Shown: piece by piece, positions 7,993-15,945 of the stretch
How the letters are laid out: every line of letters starts with the position of its first letter
Position numbering within the stretch: the stretch's first letter is position 1
Made by a program: the position numbers and the translations under genes
Notes under the pieces: model-generated
What the model was told of the DNA's origin: nothing
Databases searched by the model: none
What the model saw: only the letters and a program-made list of their open reading frames with translations
Assembly (NCBI RefSeq): GCF_002113025.1
Contig: NZ_NEJH01000003.1
Coordinates: forward strand, 558,001 to 622,000
DNA length: 64,000 nucleotides
Direction: 5' to 3'
DNA from: Pseudomonas sp. B28(2017)
GTDB taxonomy: Bacteria > Pseudomonadota > Gammaproteobacteria > Pseudomonadales > Pseudomonadaceae

Positions 7993-10053
7993 ATGGCTTT
8001 CGAAGCAATGTTCCAGCCGATCCAGATCGGCAAACTGACCATCCGCAACCGCGTGCTCAGTACCGCGCACGCCGAGGTCTACGCGACCGACGGCGGCATG
8101 ACCACCGATCGGTACGTCAAGTATTACGAAGAGAAGGCCAAGGGCGGGATCGGCCTGGCGATTTGCGGCGGTTCGTCCGTAGTCGCCATCGACAGCCCGC
8201 AGGAATGGTGGAGCTCGGTGAACCTGTCCACCGACCGCATCATTCCGCACTTCCAGAATCTGGCCGACGCCATGCACAAGCACGGCGCCAAGATCATGAT
8301 CCAGATTACCCACATGGGCCGTCGCTCCCGTTGGGACGGCTTCAACTGGCCGACGCTGATGTCGCCGTCCGGCATTCGTGAACCGGTGCACCGCGCCACC
8401 TGCAAAACCATCGAGCCGGAAGAAATCTGGCGGGTGATCGGCAACTACGCGCAAGCTGCGCGCCGCGCCAAGGCCGGTGGCCTGGACGGCGTCGAACTGT
8501 CGGCCGTGCACCAGCACATGATCGACCAGTTCTGGAGCCCTCGGGTCAACAAGCGTACCGACGAATGGGGCGGCACCTTCGAAGGCCGCATGAAGTTCGG
8601 TCTGGAAGTGCTCAAGGCCGTGCGCGCCGAGGTCGGTGACGATTTCTGCGTGGGCATGCGTATCTGCGGTGACGAATTTCACCCCGATGGCCTGTCCCAC
8701 GAGGACATGAAGCAGATCGCCAAGTATTACGACGATACCGGCATGCTCGATTTCATCGGCGTCGTGGGTTCGGGTTGCGACACCCACAACACCCTGGCCA
8801 ACGTGATTCCGAACATGAGTTATCCACCGGAGCCGTTCCTGCACCTGGCGGCCGGTATCAAGGAAGTGGTCAAGGTTCCCGTGCTGCACGCGCAGAACAT
8901 CAAGGACCCGAACCAGGCCACCCGTATTCTGGAAGGCGGTTACGTCGACATGGTCGGCATGACCCGTGCGCACATCGCCGACCCGCACCTGATCGCCAAG
9001 ATCAAGATGGGCCAGGTCGACCAGATCAAGCAGTGCGTCGGTGCCAACTACTGCATCGACCGCCAGTATCAGGGCCTGGATGTGTTGTGCATCCAGAACG
9101 CGGCGACCTCCCGTGAATACATGGGCCTGCCGCACATCATCGAAAAAACCACTGGTAAAAAACGCAAGGTGGTGGTGGTCGGTGCCGGCCCGGCGGGGAT
9201 GGAAGCCGCTCGTGTGGCTGCCGAGCGTGGCCACGATGTGACCCTGTTCGAGAAGAAGGAATTCATCGGTGGGCAGATCACCACGGCGTCGAAAGCGCCG
9301 CAGCGTGACCAGATCGCCGGTATCACCCGCTGGTATCAGCTGGAACTGGCACGGTTGAAAGTCGACCTGCGCCTGGGCACCGCGGCGGATGCGCCGACCA
9401 TCATGGACCTGCGTCCGGATGTGGTGGTGCTGGCGGTCGGGGGTCACCCGTACCTGGAGCAGAACGAACACTGGGGCGCGGCTGAAGGCCTGGTAGTCAG
9501 CAGCTGGGACATCCTCGATGGCAAGGTAGCGCCGGGCAAGAACGTACTGGTCTACGACACCATTTGCGAATTCACCGGCATGTCGACCGCCGACTTCATC
9601 GCCGACAAGGGCAGCCAGGTCGAGATCGTCACCGACGACATCAAGCCTGGGGTGGCGATTGGCGGTACGTCGTTCCCGACTTACTACCGCAGCATGTATC
9701 CGAAAGAAGTGATCATGACCGGCGACATGATGCTGGAGAAGGTCTACCGCGAAGGCGACAAGCTGGTGGCGGTACTGGAAAACGAATACACCGGCGCCAA
9801 AGAGGAGCGGGTGGTGGACCAGGTGGTCGTTGAAAACGGCGTGCGTCCGGACGAAGAAATCTACTACGCGCTGAAGGAAGGCTCGCGCAACAAAGGCCAG
9901 ATCGATGTCGAAGCCTTGTTCGCGATCAAGCCGCAGCCATGCCTGGAACAGAGCGGCGACGGCTACCTGCTGTTCCGCATCGGCGACTGTGTGGCCCAGC
10001 GTAACGTACACGCGGCGATCTACGACGCGCTGCGGCTGTGCAAGGATTTCTAA
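7993..10053 (+). CDS. dgcA: Dimethylglycine demethylase subunit DgcA
   Basis: Catalytic flavoprotein (686 residues) for demethylation of dimethylglycine to sarcosine. The N-terminal old-yellow-enzyme barrel spans about 1-365 (FQPIQIGKLTIRNRVLSTAH, QITHMGRRSRWDG). A trimethylamine-dehydrogenase-like FAD/NAD region begins near KVVVVGAGPAGMEAARVAAE. The iron-sulfur stretch reads C348-V-G-A-N-Y-C354 and C366. The second of the four cysteines expected from trimethylamine dehydrogenase is Ala351. It works with DgcB and the two ETF proteins downstream, which carry electrons to the respiratory chain. Formaldehyde is the expected by-product. Confidence 0.92.
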   Translation: MAFEAMFQPIQIGKLTIRNRVLSTAHAEVYATDGGMTTDRYVKYYEEKAKGGIGLAICGGSSVVAIDSPQEWWSSVNLSTDRIIPHFQNLADAMHKHGAKIMIQITHMGRRSRWDGFNWPTLMSPSGIREPVHRATCKTIEPEEIWRVIGNYAQAARRAKAGGLDGVELSAVHQHMIDQFWSPRVNKRTDEWGGTFEGRMKFGLEVLKAVRAEVGDDFCVGMRICGDEFHPDGLSHEDMKQIAKYYDDTGMLDFIGVVGSGCDTHNTLANVIPNMSYPPEPFLHLAAGIKEVVKVPVLHAQNIKDPNQATRILEGGYVDMVGMTRAHIADPHLIAKIKMGQVDQIKQCVGANYCIDRQYQGLDVLCIQNAATSREYMGLPHIIEKTTGKKRKVVVVGAGPAGMEAARVAAERGHDVTLFEKKEFIGGQITTASKAPQRDQIAGITRWYQLELARLKVDLRLGTAADAPTIMDLRPDVVVLAVGGHPYLEQNEHWGAAEGLVVSSWDILDGKVAPGKNVLVYDTICEFTGMSTADFIADKGSQVEIVTDDIKPGVAIGGTSFPTYYRSMYPKEVIMTGDMMLEKVYREGDKLVAVLENEYTGAKEERVVDQVVVENGVRPDEEIYYALKEGSRNKGQIDVEALFAIKPQPCLEQSGDGYLLFRIGDCVAQRNVHAAIYDALRLCKDF

Positions 10054-10067
10054 GAGCTTGTGGATAA

Positions 10068-10173
10068 CCCTGTAGGAGCGAGCTCGCTCGCGATGGATTT
10101 GAAGACGCCGCGTTTTTCCAGACCCTGCGCGTCATCGTTAACGCCCATCGCGAGCAAGCTCGCTCCTACAGAG
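10068..10173. repeat. Long inverted REP-like element between dgcA and dgcB
   Basis: Arms CCTGTAGGAGCGAGCTCGCT and its near complement enclose a centre that ends CGTCATCGTTAACGCCCATC, as in the elements at 4424-4532 and 37762-37883. A perfect DnaA box (10059-10067) abuts its left end. It splits the dgc operon and could set the ratio of dgcA to dgcB mRNA. Confidence 0.8.
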
Positions 10174-10225
10174 GATCGAGCAAGGCATTCAGGTAGTTAA
10201 GCCCGAGGTCTTTGGGAGCTCCACC

Positions 10226-12172
10226 ATGTTGAACACCCTTCTTCCAATCCTGTTGTTCGCTGCCCTGGGCCTTGCGGTTCTGGGGGCGATGCGGCGGGTG
10301 GCCATGTGGCGCCGAGGCCGGGCTTCGAAAGTCGACCTGATCGGTGGCCTGTTCGCCATGCCCAAGCGCTACATGGTCGATTTGCACCATGTGGTGGCGC
10401 GGGACAAATACATTGCCAATACCCACGTCGCTACGGCTGGCGGTGCGGTAGCGTCCGTCGTGCTGGCGATTCTGGTACACGGTTTTGGCCTGCATAACCG
10501 CTTCCTTGGTTATGCGTTGCTGTTGATGTCGGCGGTGATGTTCGTCGGCGCGATCTTTGTTTACCTGCGTCGGCGCAACCCGCCGTCGCGTCTGTCGAAA
10601 GGCCCGTGGATGCGCCTGCCGAAAAGCCTGCTGGCGTTCTCGGCCTCGTTCTTCCTGGTGACCCTGCCGGTGGCCGGCATCCTGCCCGAAGACTTCGGTG
10701 GCTGGGTCTTGGCCGTCATCCTCGGGATCGGTGTGCTGTGGGGCGTGTCGGAGCTGTTCTTCGGCATGACCTGGGGCGGGCCGATGAAGCACGCCTTCGC
10801 CGGTGCCTTGCACCTGGCCTGGCACCGTCGCGCCGAACGCTTTGGCGGTGGTCGTTCCACTGGGTTGAAACCGCTCGACCTGAACGACCCGAGCGAGCCA
10901 CTGGGCGTGGAAAAGCCCAAGGATTTCACTTGGAACCAGTTGCTCGGCTTCGACGCTTGCGTGCAGTGCGGTAAATGCGAAGCGGCGTGCCCGGCCTTCG
11001 CTGCCGGCCAGCCGCTGAACCCGAAAAAACTGATTCAGGACATGGTCGTCGGCCTGGCTGGCGGCACCGATGCGAAGTTCGCCGGCAGTCCGTATCCGGG
11101 CAAACCGATTGGTGAACACGCGGGTAATCCGCATCAGCCGATCGTCAACGGCCTGGTGGACGCCGAGACCCTCTGGTCGTGCACCACCTGCCGCGCCTGC
11201 GTCGAGGAATGCCCGATGATGATCGAGCATGTCGATGCCATCGTCGACATGCGCCGTCACCTGACCCTGGAAAAAGGTGCGACCCCGAACAAGGGCGCGG
11301 AAGTCCTGGAAAACCTGATCGCTACCGACAACCCGGGCGGCTTCGCGCCGGGCGGGCGGATGAACTGGGCGGCTGACCTGAACCTCAACCTGCTCAGTGA
11401 AAAGAAATCCACCGACGTGCTGTTCTGGGTTGGCGACGGTGCCTTCGACATGCGTAACCAGCGCACCCTGCGCGCGTTCGTCAAAGTGCTCAAGGCGGCG
11501 AAAATCGACTTTGCCGTGCTCGGCCTCGAAGAACGCGACAGCGGTGACGTGGCTCGACGCCTGGGCGATGAAGCGACTTTCCAGCTGTTGGCCAAACGCA
11601 ATATCCAGACCCTGGCCAAATACAGTTTCAACCGCATCGTCACCTGCGACCCGCACAGTTTCCACGTGCTGAAAAACGAGTACGGCGCATTTGATGGCAA
11701 CTATCTGGTGCAGCACCACAGCACCTACATGGCGGAAATCATCGATGCTGGCGCGTTGAACCTCGGCCAGCACAAGGGCGACAGCGTGACTTATCACGAC
11801 CCGTGCTACCTCGGCCGCTACAACGGCGAGTACGAGGCGCCGCGCCAGGTACTGCGTGCCCTCGGCATCGAGGTCAAGGAAATGCAACGCTCCGGATTCC
11901 GCTCGCGCTGCTGCGGCGGTGGTGGCGGCGCGCCGATCACCGACATTCCGGGCAAACAGCGTATTCCCGACATGCGCATGGAAGACATCCGCGAGACGGG
12001 TGCCGAACTGGTGGCCGTGGGTTGTCCACAGTGCACCGCGATGCTCGAAGGCGTGGTTGAACCACGGCCGTTGATCAAGGACATCGCCGAACTGGTGGCT
12101 GACGCGCTGCTGGAGGACCAGGCCCCAAAGTCGTCCACACCGGCCAAACGTGAACCTGCGGAGGTGCACTGA
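10226..12172 (+). CDS. dgcB: Dimethylglycine demethylase iron-sulfur subunit DgcB
   Basis: Membrane-bound electron carrier partner of DgcA, 648 residues. The N-terminal 190 residues hold several hydrophobic segments (LLPILLFAALGLAVLGAM; TAGGAVASVVLAILVHGFGL; AVILGIGVLWGVSELFF). Two 4Fe-4S motifs follow, C245-C248-C251-C255 and C319-C322-C325-C329. The C-terminal half has CCG-type heterodisulfide-reductase-like features (SVTYHDPCYLGRYNG, RSRCCGGGGG, AVGCPQCTAML). Its stop overlaps the start of the ETF alpha gene (TGATG), so the two are translationally coupled. It likely passes electrons from DgcA toward quinone or the ETF. Confidence 0.9.
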   Translation: MLNTLLPILLFAALGLAVLGAMRRVAMWRRGRASKVDLIGGLFAMPKRYMVDLHHVVARDKYIANTHVATAGGAVASVVLAILVHGFGLHNRFLGYALLLMSAVMFVGAIFVYLRRRNPPSRLSKGPWMRLPKSLLAFSASFFLVTLPVAGILPEDFGGWVLAVILGIGVLWGVSELFFGMTWGGPMKHAFAGALHLAWHRRAERFGGGRSTGLKPLDLNDPSEPLGVEKPKDFTWNQLLGFDACVQCGKCEAACPAFAAGQPLNPKKLIQDMVVGLAGGTDAKFAGSPYPGKPIGEHAGNPHQPIVNGLVDAETLWSCTTCRACVEECPMMIEHVDAIVDMRRHLTLEKGATPNKGAEVLENLIATDNPGGFAPGGRMNWAADLNLNLLSEKKSTDVLFWVGDGAFDMRNQRTLRAFVKVLKAAKIDFAVLGLEERDSGDVARRLGDEATFQLLAKRNIQTLAKYSFNRIVTCDPHSFHVLKNEYGAFDGNYLVQHHSTYMAEIIDAGALNLGQHKGDSVTYHDPCYLGRYNGEYEAPRQVLRALGIEVKEMQRSGFRSRCCGGGGGAPITDIPGKQRIPDMRMEDIRETGAELVAVGCPQCTAMLEGVVEPRPLIKDIAELVADALLEDQAPKSSTPAKREPAEVH

Positions 12173-13392
12173 TGAGCGACATTATCCGCCGCGACCCCCG
12201 CGCCGAATGGATTGCCCGTAACCGTCTGCACCCGCTGCACGCGGCCATGCAACCGGTGCAACACAGCTGGATGGGGCCCAACGGCGTCATCCGCAAGAAC
12301 CCCCATGGCATCGGGTTTATCGGGCCGAACGGGATCAAACGTATCGACCGCAGCGGCGCGCAACAGGGCGGGTCGGTCAAGCGCTCGGCCGCCGTTGAAG
12401 TGCAATTGCCGCTGCATCAGGTGCCTGCACCGGCGTTTTACATCAGCGTGGTGCCGGACATGGTCGGTGGCCGCTTGAGCAGTCACGACCGCGACCTGTT
12501 GGGCCTGGCTCATCAACTGGCCGGCAAGGACGGCGCGGTGCTGGCCGTGGTTTTCGGCGAGCACAAGGAAAACGCTTTCGCCACGGCGGGCGTCGACCGC
12601 CTGCTGGTACTGGAAGGTGACGAATTCAGCGGTTATGCACCGGAACAACGCGTCCAGGGCCTGCGGGCTGTGGATAACCAGTTCAGCCCGCGTCACTGGC
12701 TGCTGCCGGATAGCCGCAGCGGTGGCGGCGAATTGGGTCGACGCTTTGCTGCCGCCCTGGGTGAACGCCCGGCCACGCGGGTCTGGCAGGTCAAGGATCA
12801 GGAGTGCATCGGCCGCGCCGGCGCGGGTCTGCAAGACCTTGCCCGTCCACTGGCACGACTGATTCTGGCGGCTGCCGAGTGCGCCGAACCGGTCAGCGAA
12901 ACCCGTCACGAAGTGCTGCCCGTAGAGTTATCCACAACCGTGGCGCGCAGCCTGTCGCGTATCGAAGACCTGGGCGCGGTGGCAGTCGATCCGGCGGCCA
13001 TTCCGATGGCCGAAGCCGAGTTCATTTTCTCCGGCGGCAACGGGGTCAAGGACTGGGGGCTTTTCCACCGGACCGCCGAAGCCCTCGGCGCGACCGAAGG
13101 CGCATCGCGGGTGGCGGTGGACGACGGGTTCATGGCCCGCGACCGTCAAGTCGGGGCATCCGGCACCTGGGTCACCGCACGGGTCTACGTGGCAGTGGGG
13201 ATTTCCGGAGCGATCCAGCACCTGCAAGGCATTGGTGCCTGCGACAAGGTAGTGGCGATCAACCTCGACCCTGGTTGCGACATGATCAAGCGCGCGGACC
13301 TGTCGGTAATCGGCGAGAGCGCGGAGATACTTCAAGCCTTGATCGAGGCGGTAGAGGCTTACCGCAACGACGCCAAGCGCGATGCGGCTTAA
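12172..13392 (+). CDS. etfA: ETF alpha-subunit-like protein (dgc operon)
   Basis: A 406-residue electron-transfer flavoprotein alpha-type subunit, about 100 residues longer than the housekeeping form because of an N-terminal extension (residues 1 to about 80, with HSWMGPNGVIRKNPHGIGFI). The C-terminal FAD domain is clear: SGGNGVKDWGLFHRTAEALG, DRQVGASGTWVTARVYVAVG, GISGAIQHLQGI, VVAINLDPGCDMIKRADLSV. It pairs with the next gene and shares an operon with dgcAB, so it is a dedicated acceptor for dimethylglycine oxidation. The symbol follows the family, not the housekeeping copy. Two perfect DnaA boxes lie inside it (12669-12677 and 12928-12936). Confidence 0.85.
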   Translation: MSDIIRRDPRAEWIARNRLHPLHAAMQPVQHSWMGPNGVIRKNPHGIGFIGPNGIKRIDRSGAQQGGSVKRSAAVEVQLPLHQVPAPAFYISVVPDMVGGRLSSHDRDLLGLAHQLAGKDGAVLAVVFGEHKENAFATAGVDRLLVLEGDEFSGYAPEQRVQGLRAVDNQFSPRHWLLPDSRSGGGELGRRFAAALGERPATRVWQVKDQECIGRAGAGLQDLARPLARLILAAAECAEPVSETRHEVLPVELSTTVARSLSRIEDLGAVAVDPAAIPMAEAEFIFSGGNGVKDWGLFHRTAEALGATEGASRVAVDDGFMARDRQVGASGTWVTARVYVAVGISGAIQHLQGIGACDKVVAINLDPGCDMIKRADLSVIGESAEILQALIEAVEAYRNDAKRDAA

Positions 13393-13407
13393 GGGAAGGA
13401 AAGGGTT

Positions 13408-14178
13408 ATGAGCACGAAAATCATCAGCCTGGTGTCCATCGGCGCCCACCCGACCTCCGGTCGGCCGCGTCGCGCGGAACAGGATGCGCGGGCGGTGGAA
13501 CTGGGCCTGCAACTGGCTGGGGATAACTTGCAGGTGCTGCATGCCGGCGACGTCGCCGAGCCTGCCCTGCGTGCTTACCTGGGCATGGGGCTGGATCAGT
13601 TGCACGTACTGGAACAACCGGAGGGCGCCGATGCGCTGCCGTCCCTCACCGCGTATTTGCGCGATGCCGGGGCCCAAGTGGTGCTGACCGGCAGCCAGGC
13701 GGAAACCGGCGAAGGCTCGGGCATGCTGCCGTTTCTGCTGGCTGAAGGCCTCGGCTGGCCGCTGGTGGTGGGGCTGGCGCAGGTCGAGTCCATCGACGCT
13801 GGTTCAGCTCTGGTGCTGCAAGCCTTGCCCCGTGGCCAGCGTCGTCGCTTGAAGGTTCGCTTGCCGTTTCTCGCCACTGTGGATAACGCCGCACCCAAGC
13901 CTCGGCAGAGTGCTTACGGCCCGGCTCGGCGCGGGGTGTTGCAGGCCGATGAAGTGGAAGTGGTCGACGACGAACTGCTGGCGGTCGCCACCCTGCAACC
14001 GGCTAAGCCACGACCCAAGCGCCTGAAGGTGATCAAGGCCAAGAGCGGCGCCGACCGCATGAAAGCCGCAACGGCAAAAGCCAGTGGCGGAGGGGGACAA
14101 GTGCTCAAGGGCGTTACGGCGCAAGCTGGGGCTGAGGCGATTCTGAAATTGCTGATTGAAGAAGGCGTGGTTCGCTGA
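13408..14178 (+). CDS. etfB: ETF beta-subunit-like protein (dgc operon)
   Basis: A 256-residue partner of the preceding ETF alpha-like subunit. It keeps the adenine nucleotide alpha-hydrolase-like fold: MSTKIISLVSIGAHPTSGRP, DAGAQVVLTGSQAETGEGSG, LPFLLAEGLGWPLVVGLAQV. Sequence divergence from housekeeping EtfB (short, no ADLRL-type C-terminus) marks it as the catabolic paralogue. A Lys/Ala-rich C-terminal region (KVIKAKSGADRMKAATAKAS) follows. It is the last gene of the operon 6390-14178 and is followed by a REP pair. A perfect DnaA box lies at 13878-13886. Confidence 0.82.
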   Translation: MSTKIISLVSIGAHPTSGRPRRAEQDARAVELGLQLAGDNLQVLHAGDVAEPALRAYLGMGLDQLHVLEQPEGADALPSLTAYLRDAGAQVVLTGSQAETGEGSGMLPFLLAEGLGWPLVVGLAQVESIDAGSALVLQALPRGQRRRLKVRLPFLATVDNAAPKPRQSAYGPARRGVLQADEVEVVDDELLAVATLQPAKPRPKRLKVIKAKSGADRMKAATAKASGGGGQVLKGVTAQAGAEAILKLLIEEGVVR

Positions 14179-14200
14179 CGGAGAATCACTAAAAAACCCA

Positions 14201-14291
14201 TGTGGGAGCGAGCCTGCTCGCGAAGGCGTTGTGTCAGCCGACATTGATATTGCCTGACCCACCGCATTCGCGAGCAGGCTCGCTCCCACAA
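14201..14291. repeat. REP pair (inverted)
   Basis: TGTGGGAGCGAGCCTGCTCG and its complement, separated by about 45 bases including TCAGCCGACATTGATATTGC. It lies between the dgc operon end and the GNAT gene; similar spacer sequences recur in the elements at 21610-21701, 23667-23761 and 30643-30735. Confidence 0.85.
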
Positions 14292-14300
14292 GGAAACACG

Positions 14301-14867
14301 ATGGCAGTTGAATTTCGTTCCGCAGTCCGCGCGGATGCGCGGGAGATCGCGCGGTTGTTCCAGATTTCATCCGAAGGCGCTTCAGATTACATCTGGAGCC
14401 AGATCGCAGAGCCCGGCCAGGATCTGCTTGACGTAGGCGCCATCCGCTACGCCCGTGACGATGTGGATTTTTCGTATCAGAACTGCCTGATCGCCGAAGC
14501 GCACGGGCAGGTCATCGGCATGATGCACAGCTACGTGATGCGCCACGACCCGTTCGCCGAGCCGGTCACCGATCCGGTGCTGGCGCCCTACGCGACCATG
14601 GAAATTCCCGACACCCTGTACATTTCCAGCCTCGCCCTGCATGAGGGCTGGCGCAACCAGGGCCTGGGTAAACAGTTCCTGGCCTACGCCTACGACCGCG
14701 CCAACCAGCTCGGGCTCAACGGCCTGAGCTTGATCGACTACGCCGCCAACACCGGCGCCCGGCGTTTCTATGAGCGTCACGGCTTTCGGATTGTCGATAC
14801 CTGCCTGATCACGCCGCATCCGATGATTCGGGTGACGGGCGAGGCTTACCTGATGTATCGGCCGTAG
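14301..14867 (+). CDS. GNAT family N-acetyltransferase
   Basis: A 188-residue acetyltransferase starting MAVEFRSAVRADAREIARLF. It shows the acetyl-CoA binding motif LHEGWRNQGLGKQFLAYAYD and the C-terminal NTGARRFYERHGFRIV typical of GNAT. I used ATG 14301; reading upstream would translate the REP pair. The substrate cannot be told from sequence. It follows the dgc operon with only the REP pair between, so it may be read through from it, or have its own promoter. Confidence 0.88.
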   Translation: MAVEFRSAVRADAREIARLFQISSEGASDYIWSQIAEPGQDLLDVGAIRYARDDVDFSYQNCLIAEAHGQVIGMMHSYVMRHDPFAEPVTDPVLAPYATMEIPDTLYISSLALHEGWRNQGLGKQFLAYAYDRANQLGLNGLSLIDYAANTGARRFYERHGFRIVDTCLITPHPMIRVTGEAYLMYRP

Positions 14868-14871
14868 CGGA

Positions 14872-14887
14872 CTGGCAGAACTGCTAG
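14872..14887. promoter_or_regulatory. Palindrome shared by orphan RHS genes (copy 1)
   Basis: CTGGCAGAACTGCTAG, 110 bases before the start of the RHS gene at 14997. Related 16-mers lie at 34311-34326 (CTAGCAGAAGTGCTAG, perfect palindrome) and 35689-35704, each upstream of an RHS gene. In gene direction all three keep CTGCTAG. Its conserved place suggests a promoter or operator element. Between it and the gene no other feature is seen. Confidence 0.55.
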
Positions 14888-14996
14888 TGTTGGTTTTCGC
14901 CGCGTTTGGTTAGGGTAGTGATCAATTAATACCCGCTCAGACTTCGAATCAGACAGGGTGCTGCGGGTCGATCAGGTCTCTCTCAGGTGACTGCCG

Positions 14997-15803
14997 ATGC
15001 CTATTTCCCAACAGACCCAATGCACAAACCAGCCCTCGGCGGCACAGCCGCGACTTTCCAGAACCGTGCTGCTGGCGACTGACCTGCAGCAGAGCGTCCT
15101 CGTCGAACTGGACAGCAGACGCCTTACACCGCGCGCGTATTGCGCCTATGGGTTTCAAAGTGGCCCACAGTCGGGCGGGGCGCATTTAGCCTTCAATGGA
15201 CAAATCAAAGAACCGTCCACAGGGTGGTATCACCTAGGTAATGGTCGTCGTGTCTATAACCCGGTGCTGATGCGGTTTCACAGTGCGGATCGGTTGAGCC
15301 CGTTTGGTAAAGGGGGAATGAATGCGTATACCTATTGCGAGGGAGACCCGCTCAATTACACAGACCCGACGGGTGAGTTCATAGCGAGTGTTTTACCGAT
15401 TATTCAGCGAGGTCTGACAGTTGCGTTGCACACCATTGCTCCGGCGGCTTTTATCTTTGGCCCCAAGGCTTCAGGTGCCGCTCTACAGGCCACCCGACTC
15501 AGTCTGGGCGGTTCGGTCACCAGCGTTGTGGGAGCAACCATGCAATTGGTGGGATACCCAGTCGGCGCTGTTGTCCAGGCCGCAGGGACGACAGCCTTGA
15601 TAGCGGGGGCGGCGACCCGGGGGGCTGTTGCGGTCAAGAATGCTTACCAGAGCAATGTGTTGTGGAAAACCGTGAAAGCCAACATCAAAAACATCATGGG
15701 TTGGCCTGATTCAGCAAAGTCACGCACGCCTCCTGTTACTTTGGTAAGCATGAACTCGAATAGCCCTCAGAGGACGTCCGCCAATATTAGAACTTCCATA
15801 TAA
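14997..15803 (+). CDS. Orphan RHS-core protein with hydrophobic C-terminus
   Basis: A 268-residue protein with only the last stretch of an RHS core. Recognisable parts are LLATDLQQSVL (about 23-33), GQIKEPSTGWYHLGNGRRVY, NPVLMRFHSADRLSPFGKGG, and NAYTYCEGDPLNYTDPTGEF, the usual end of an RHS core. After DPTG (about residue 122) comes a unique tail with long Ala/Gly/Val-rich hydrophobic stretches (GGSVTSVVGATMQLVGYPVG; VVQAAGTTALIAGAATRGAV), then a polar end. It lacks the large YD-repeat shell and any VgrG/PAAR partner nearby. A membrane-active toxin tail is possible but unproven, and I see no candidate immunity gene downstream. Confidence 0.8.
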   Translation: MPISQQTQCTNQPSAAQPRLSRTVLLATDLQQSVLVELDSRRLTPRAYCAYGFQSGPQSGGAHLAFNGQIKEPSTGWYHLGNGRRVYNPVLMRFHSADRLSPFGKGGMNAYTYCEGDPLNYTDPTGEFIASVLPIIQRGLTVALHTIAPAAFIFGPKASGAALQATRLSLGGSVTSVVGATMQLVGYPVGAVVQAAGTTALIAGAATRGAVAVKNAYQSNVLWKTVKANIKNIMGWPDSAKSRTPPVTLVSMNSNSPQRTSANIRTSI

Positions 15804-15945
15804 CGGCCTGATTCCAGAGCGCACTGAACGAGTCTCGTTGGACTACATTTTTATAGTGCGCTGGTCAGGGTGCAGCACACTGTTACGAAGCTTTCAGAAG
15901 TTCAGCGCTTGATCATAAAACATGCTTTTTATGAGTGTGTCGGCC

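Noticed and set aside
7345..10011. Very long open frame (888 codons) opposite dgcA and the DUF5943 gene
   Set aside because: GC-rich third positions open the opposite strand. The composition is His/Ala/Val-rich and no family is seen; the forward genes are well recognised.
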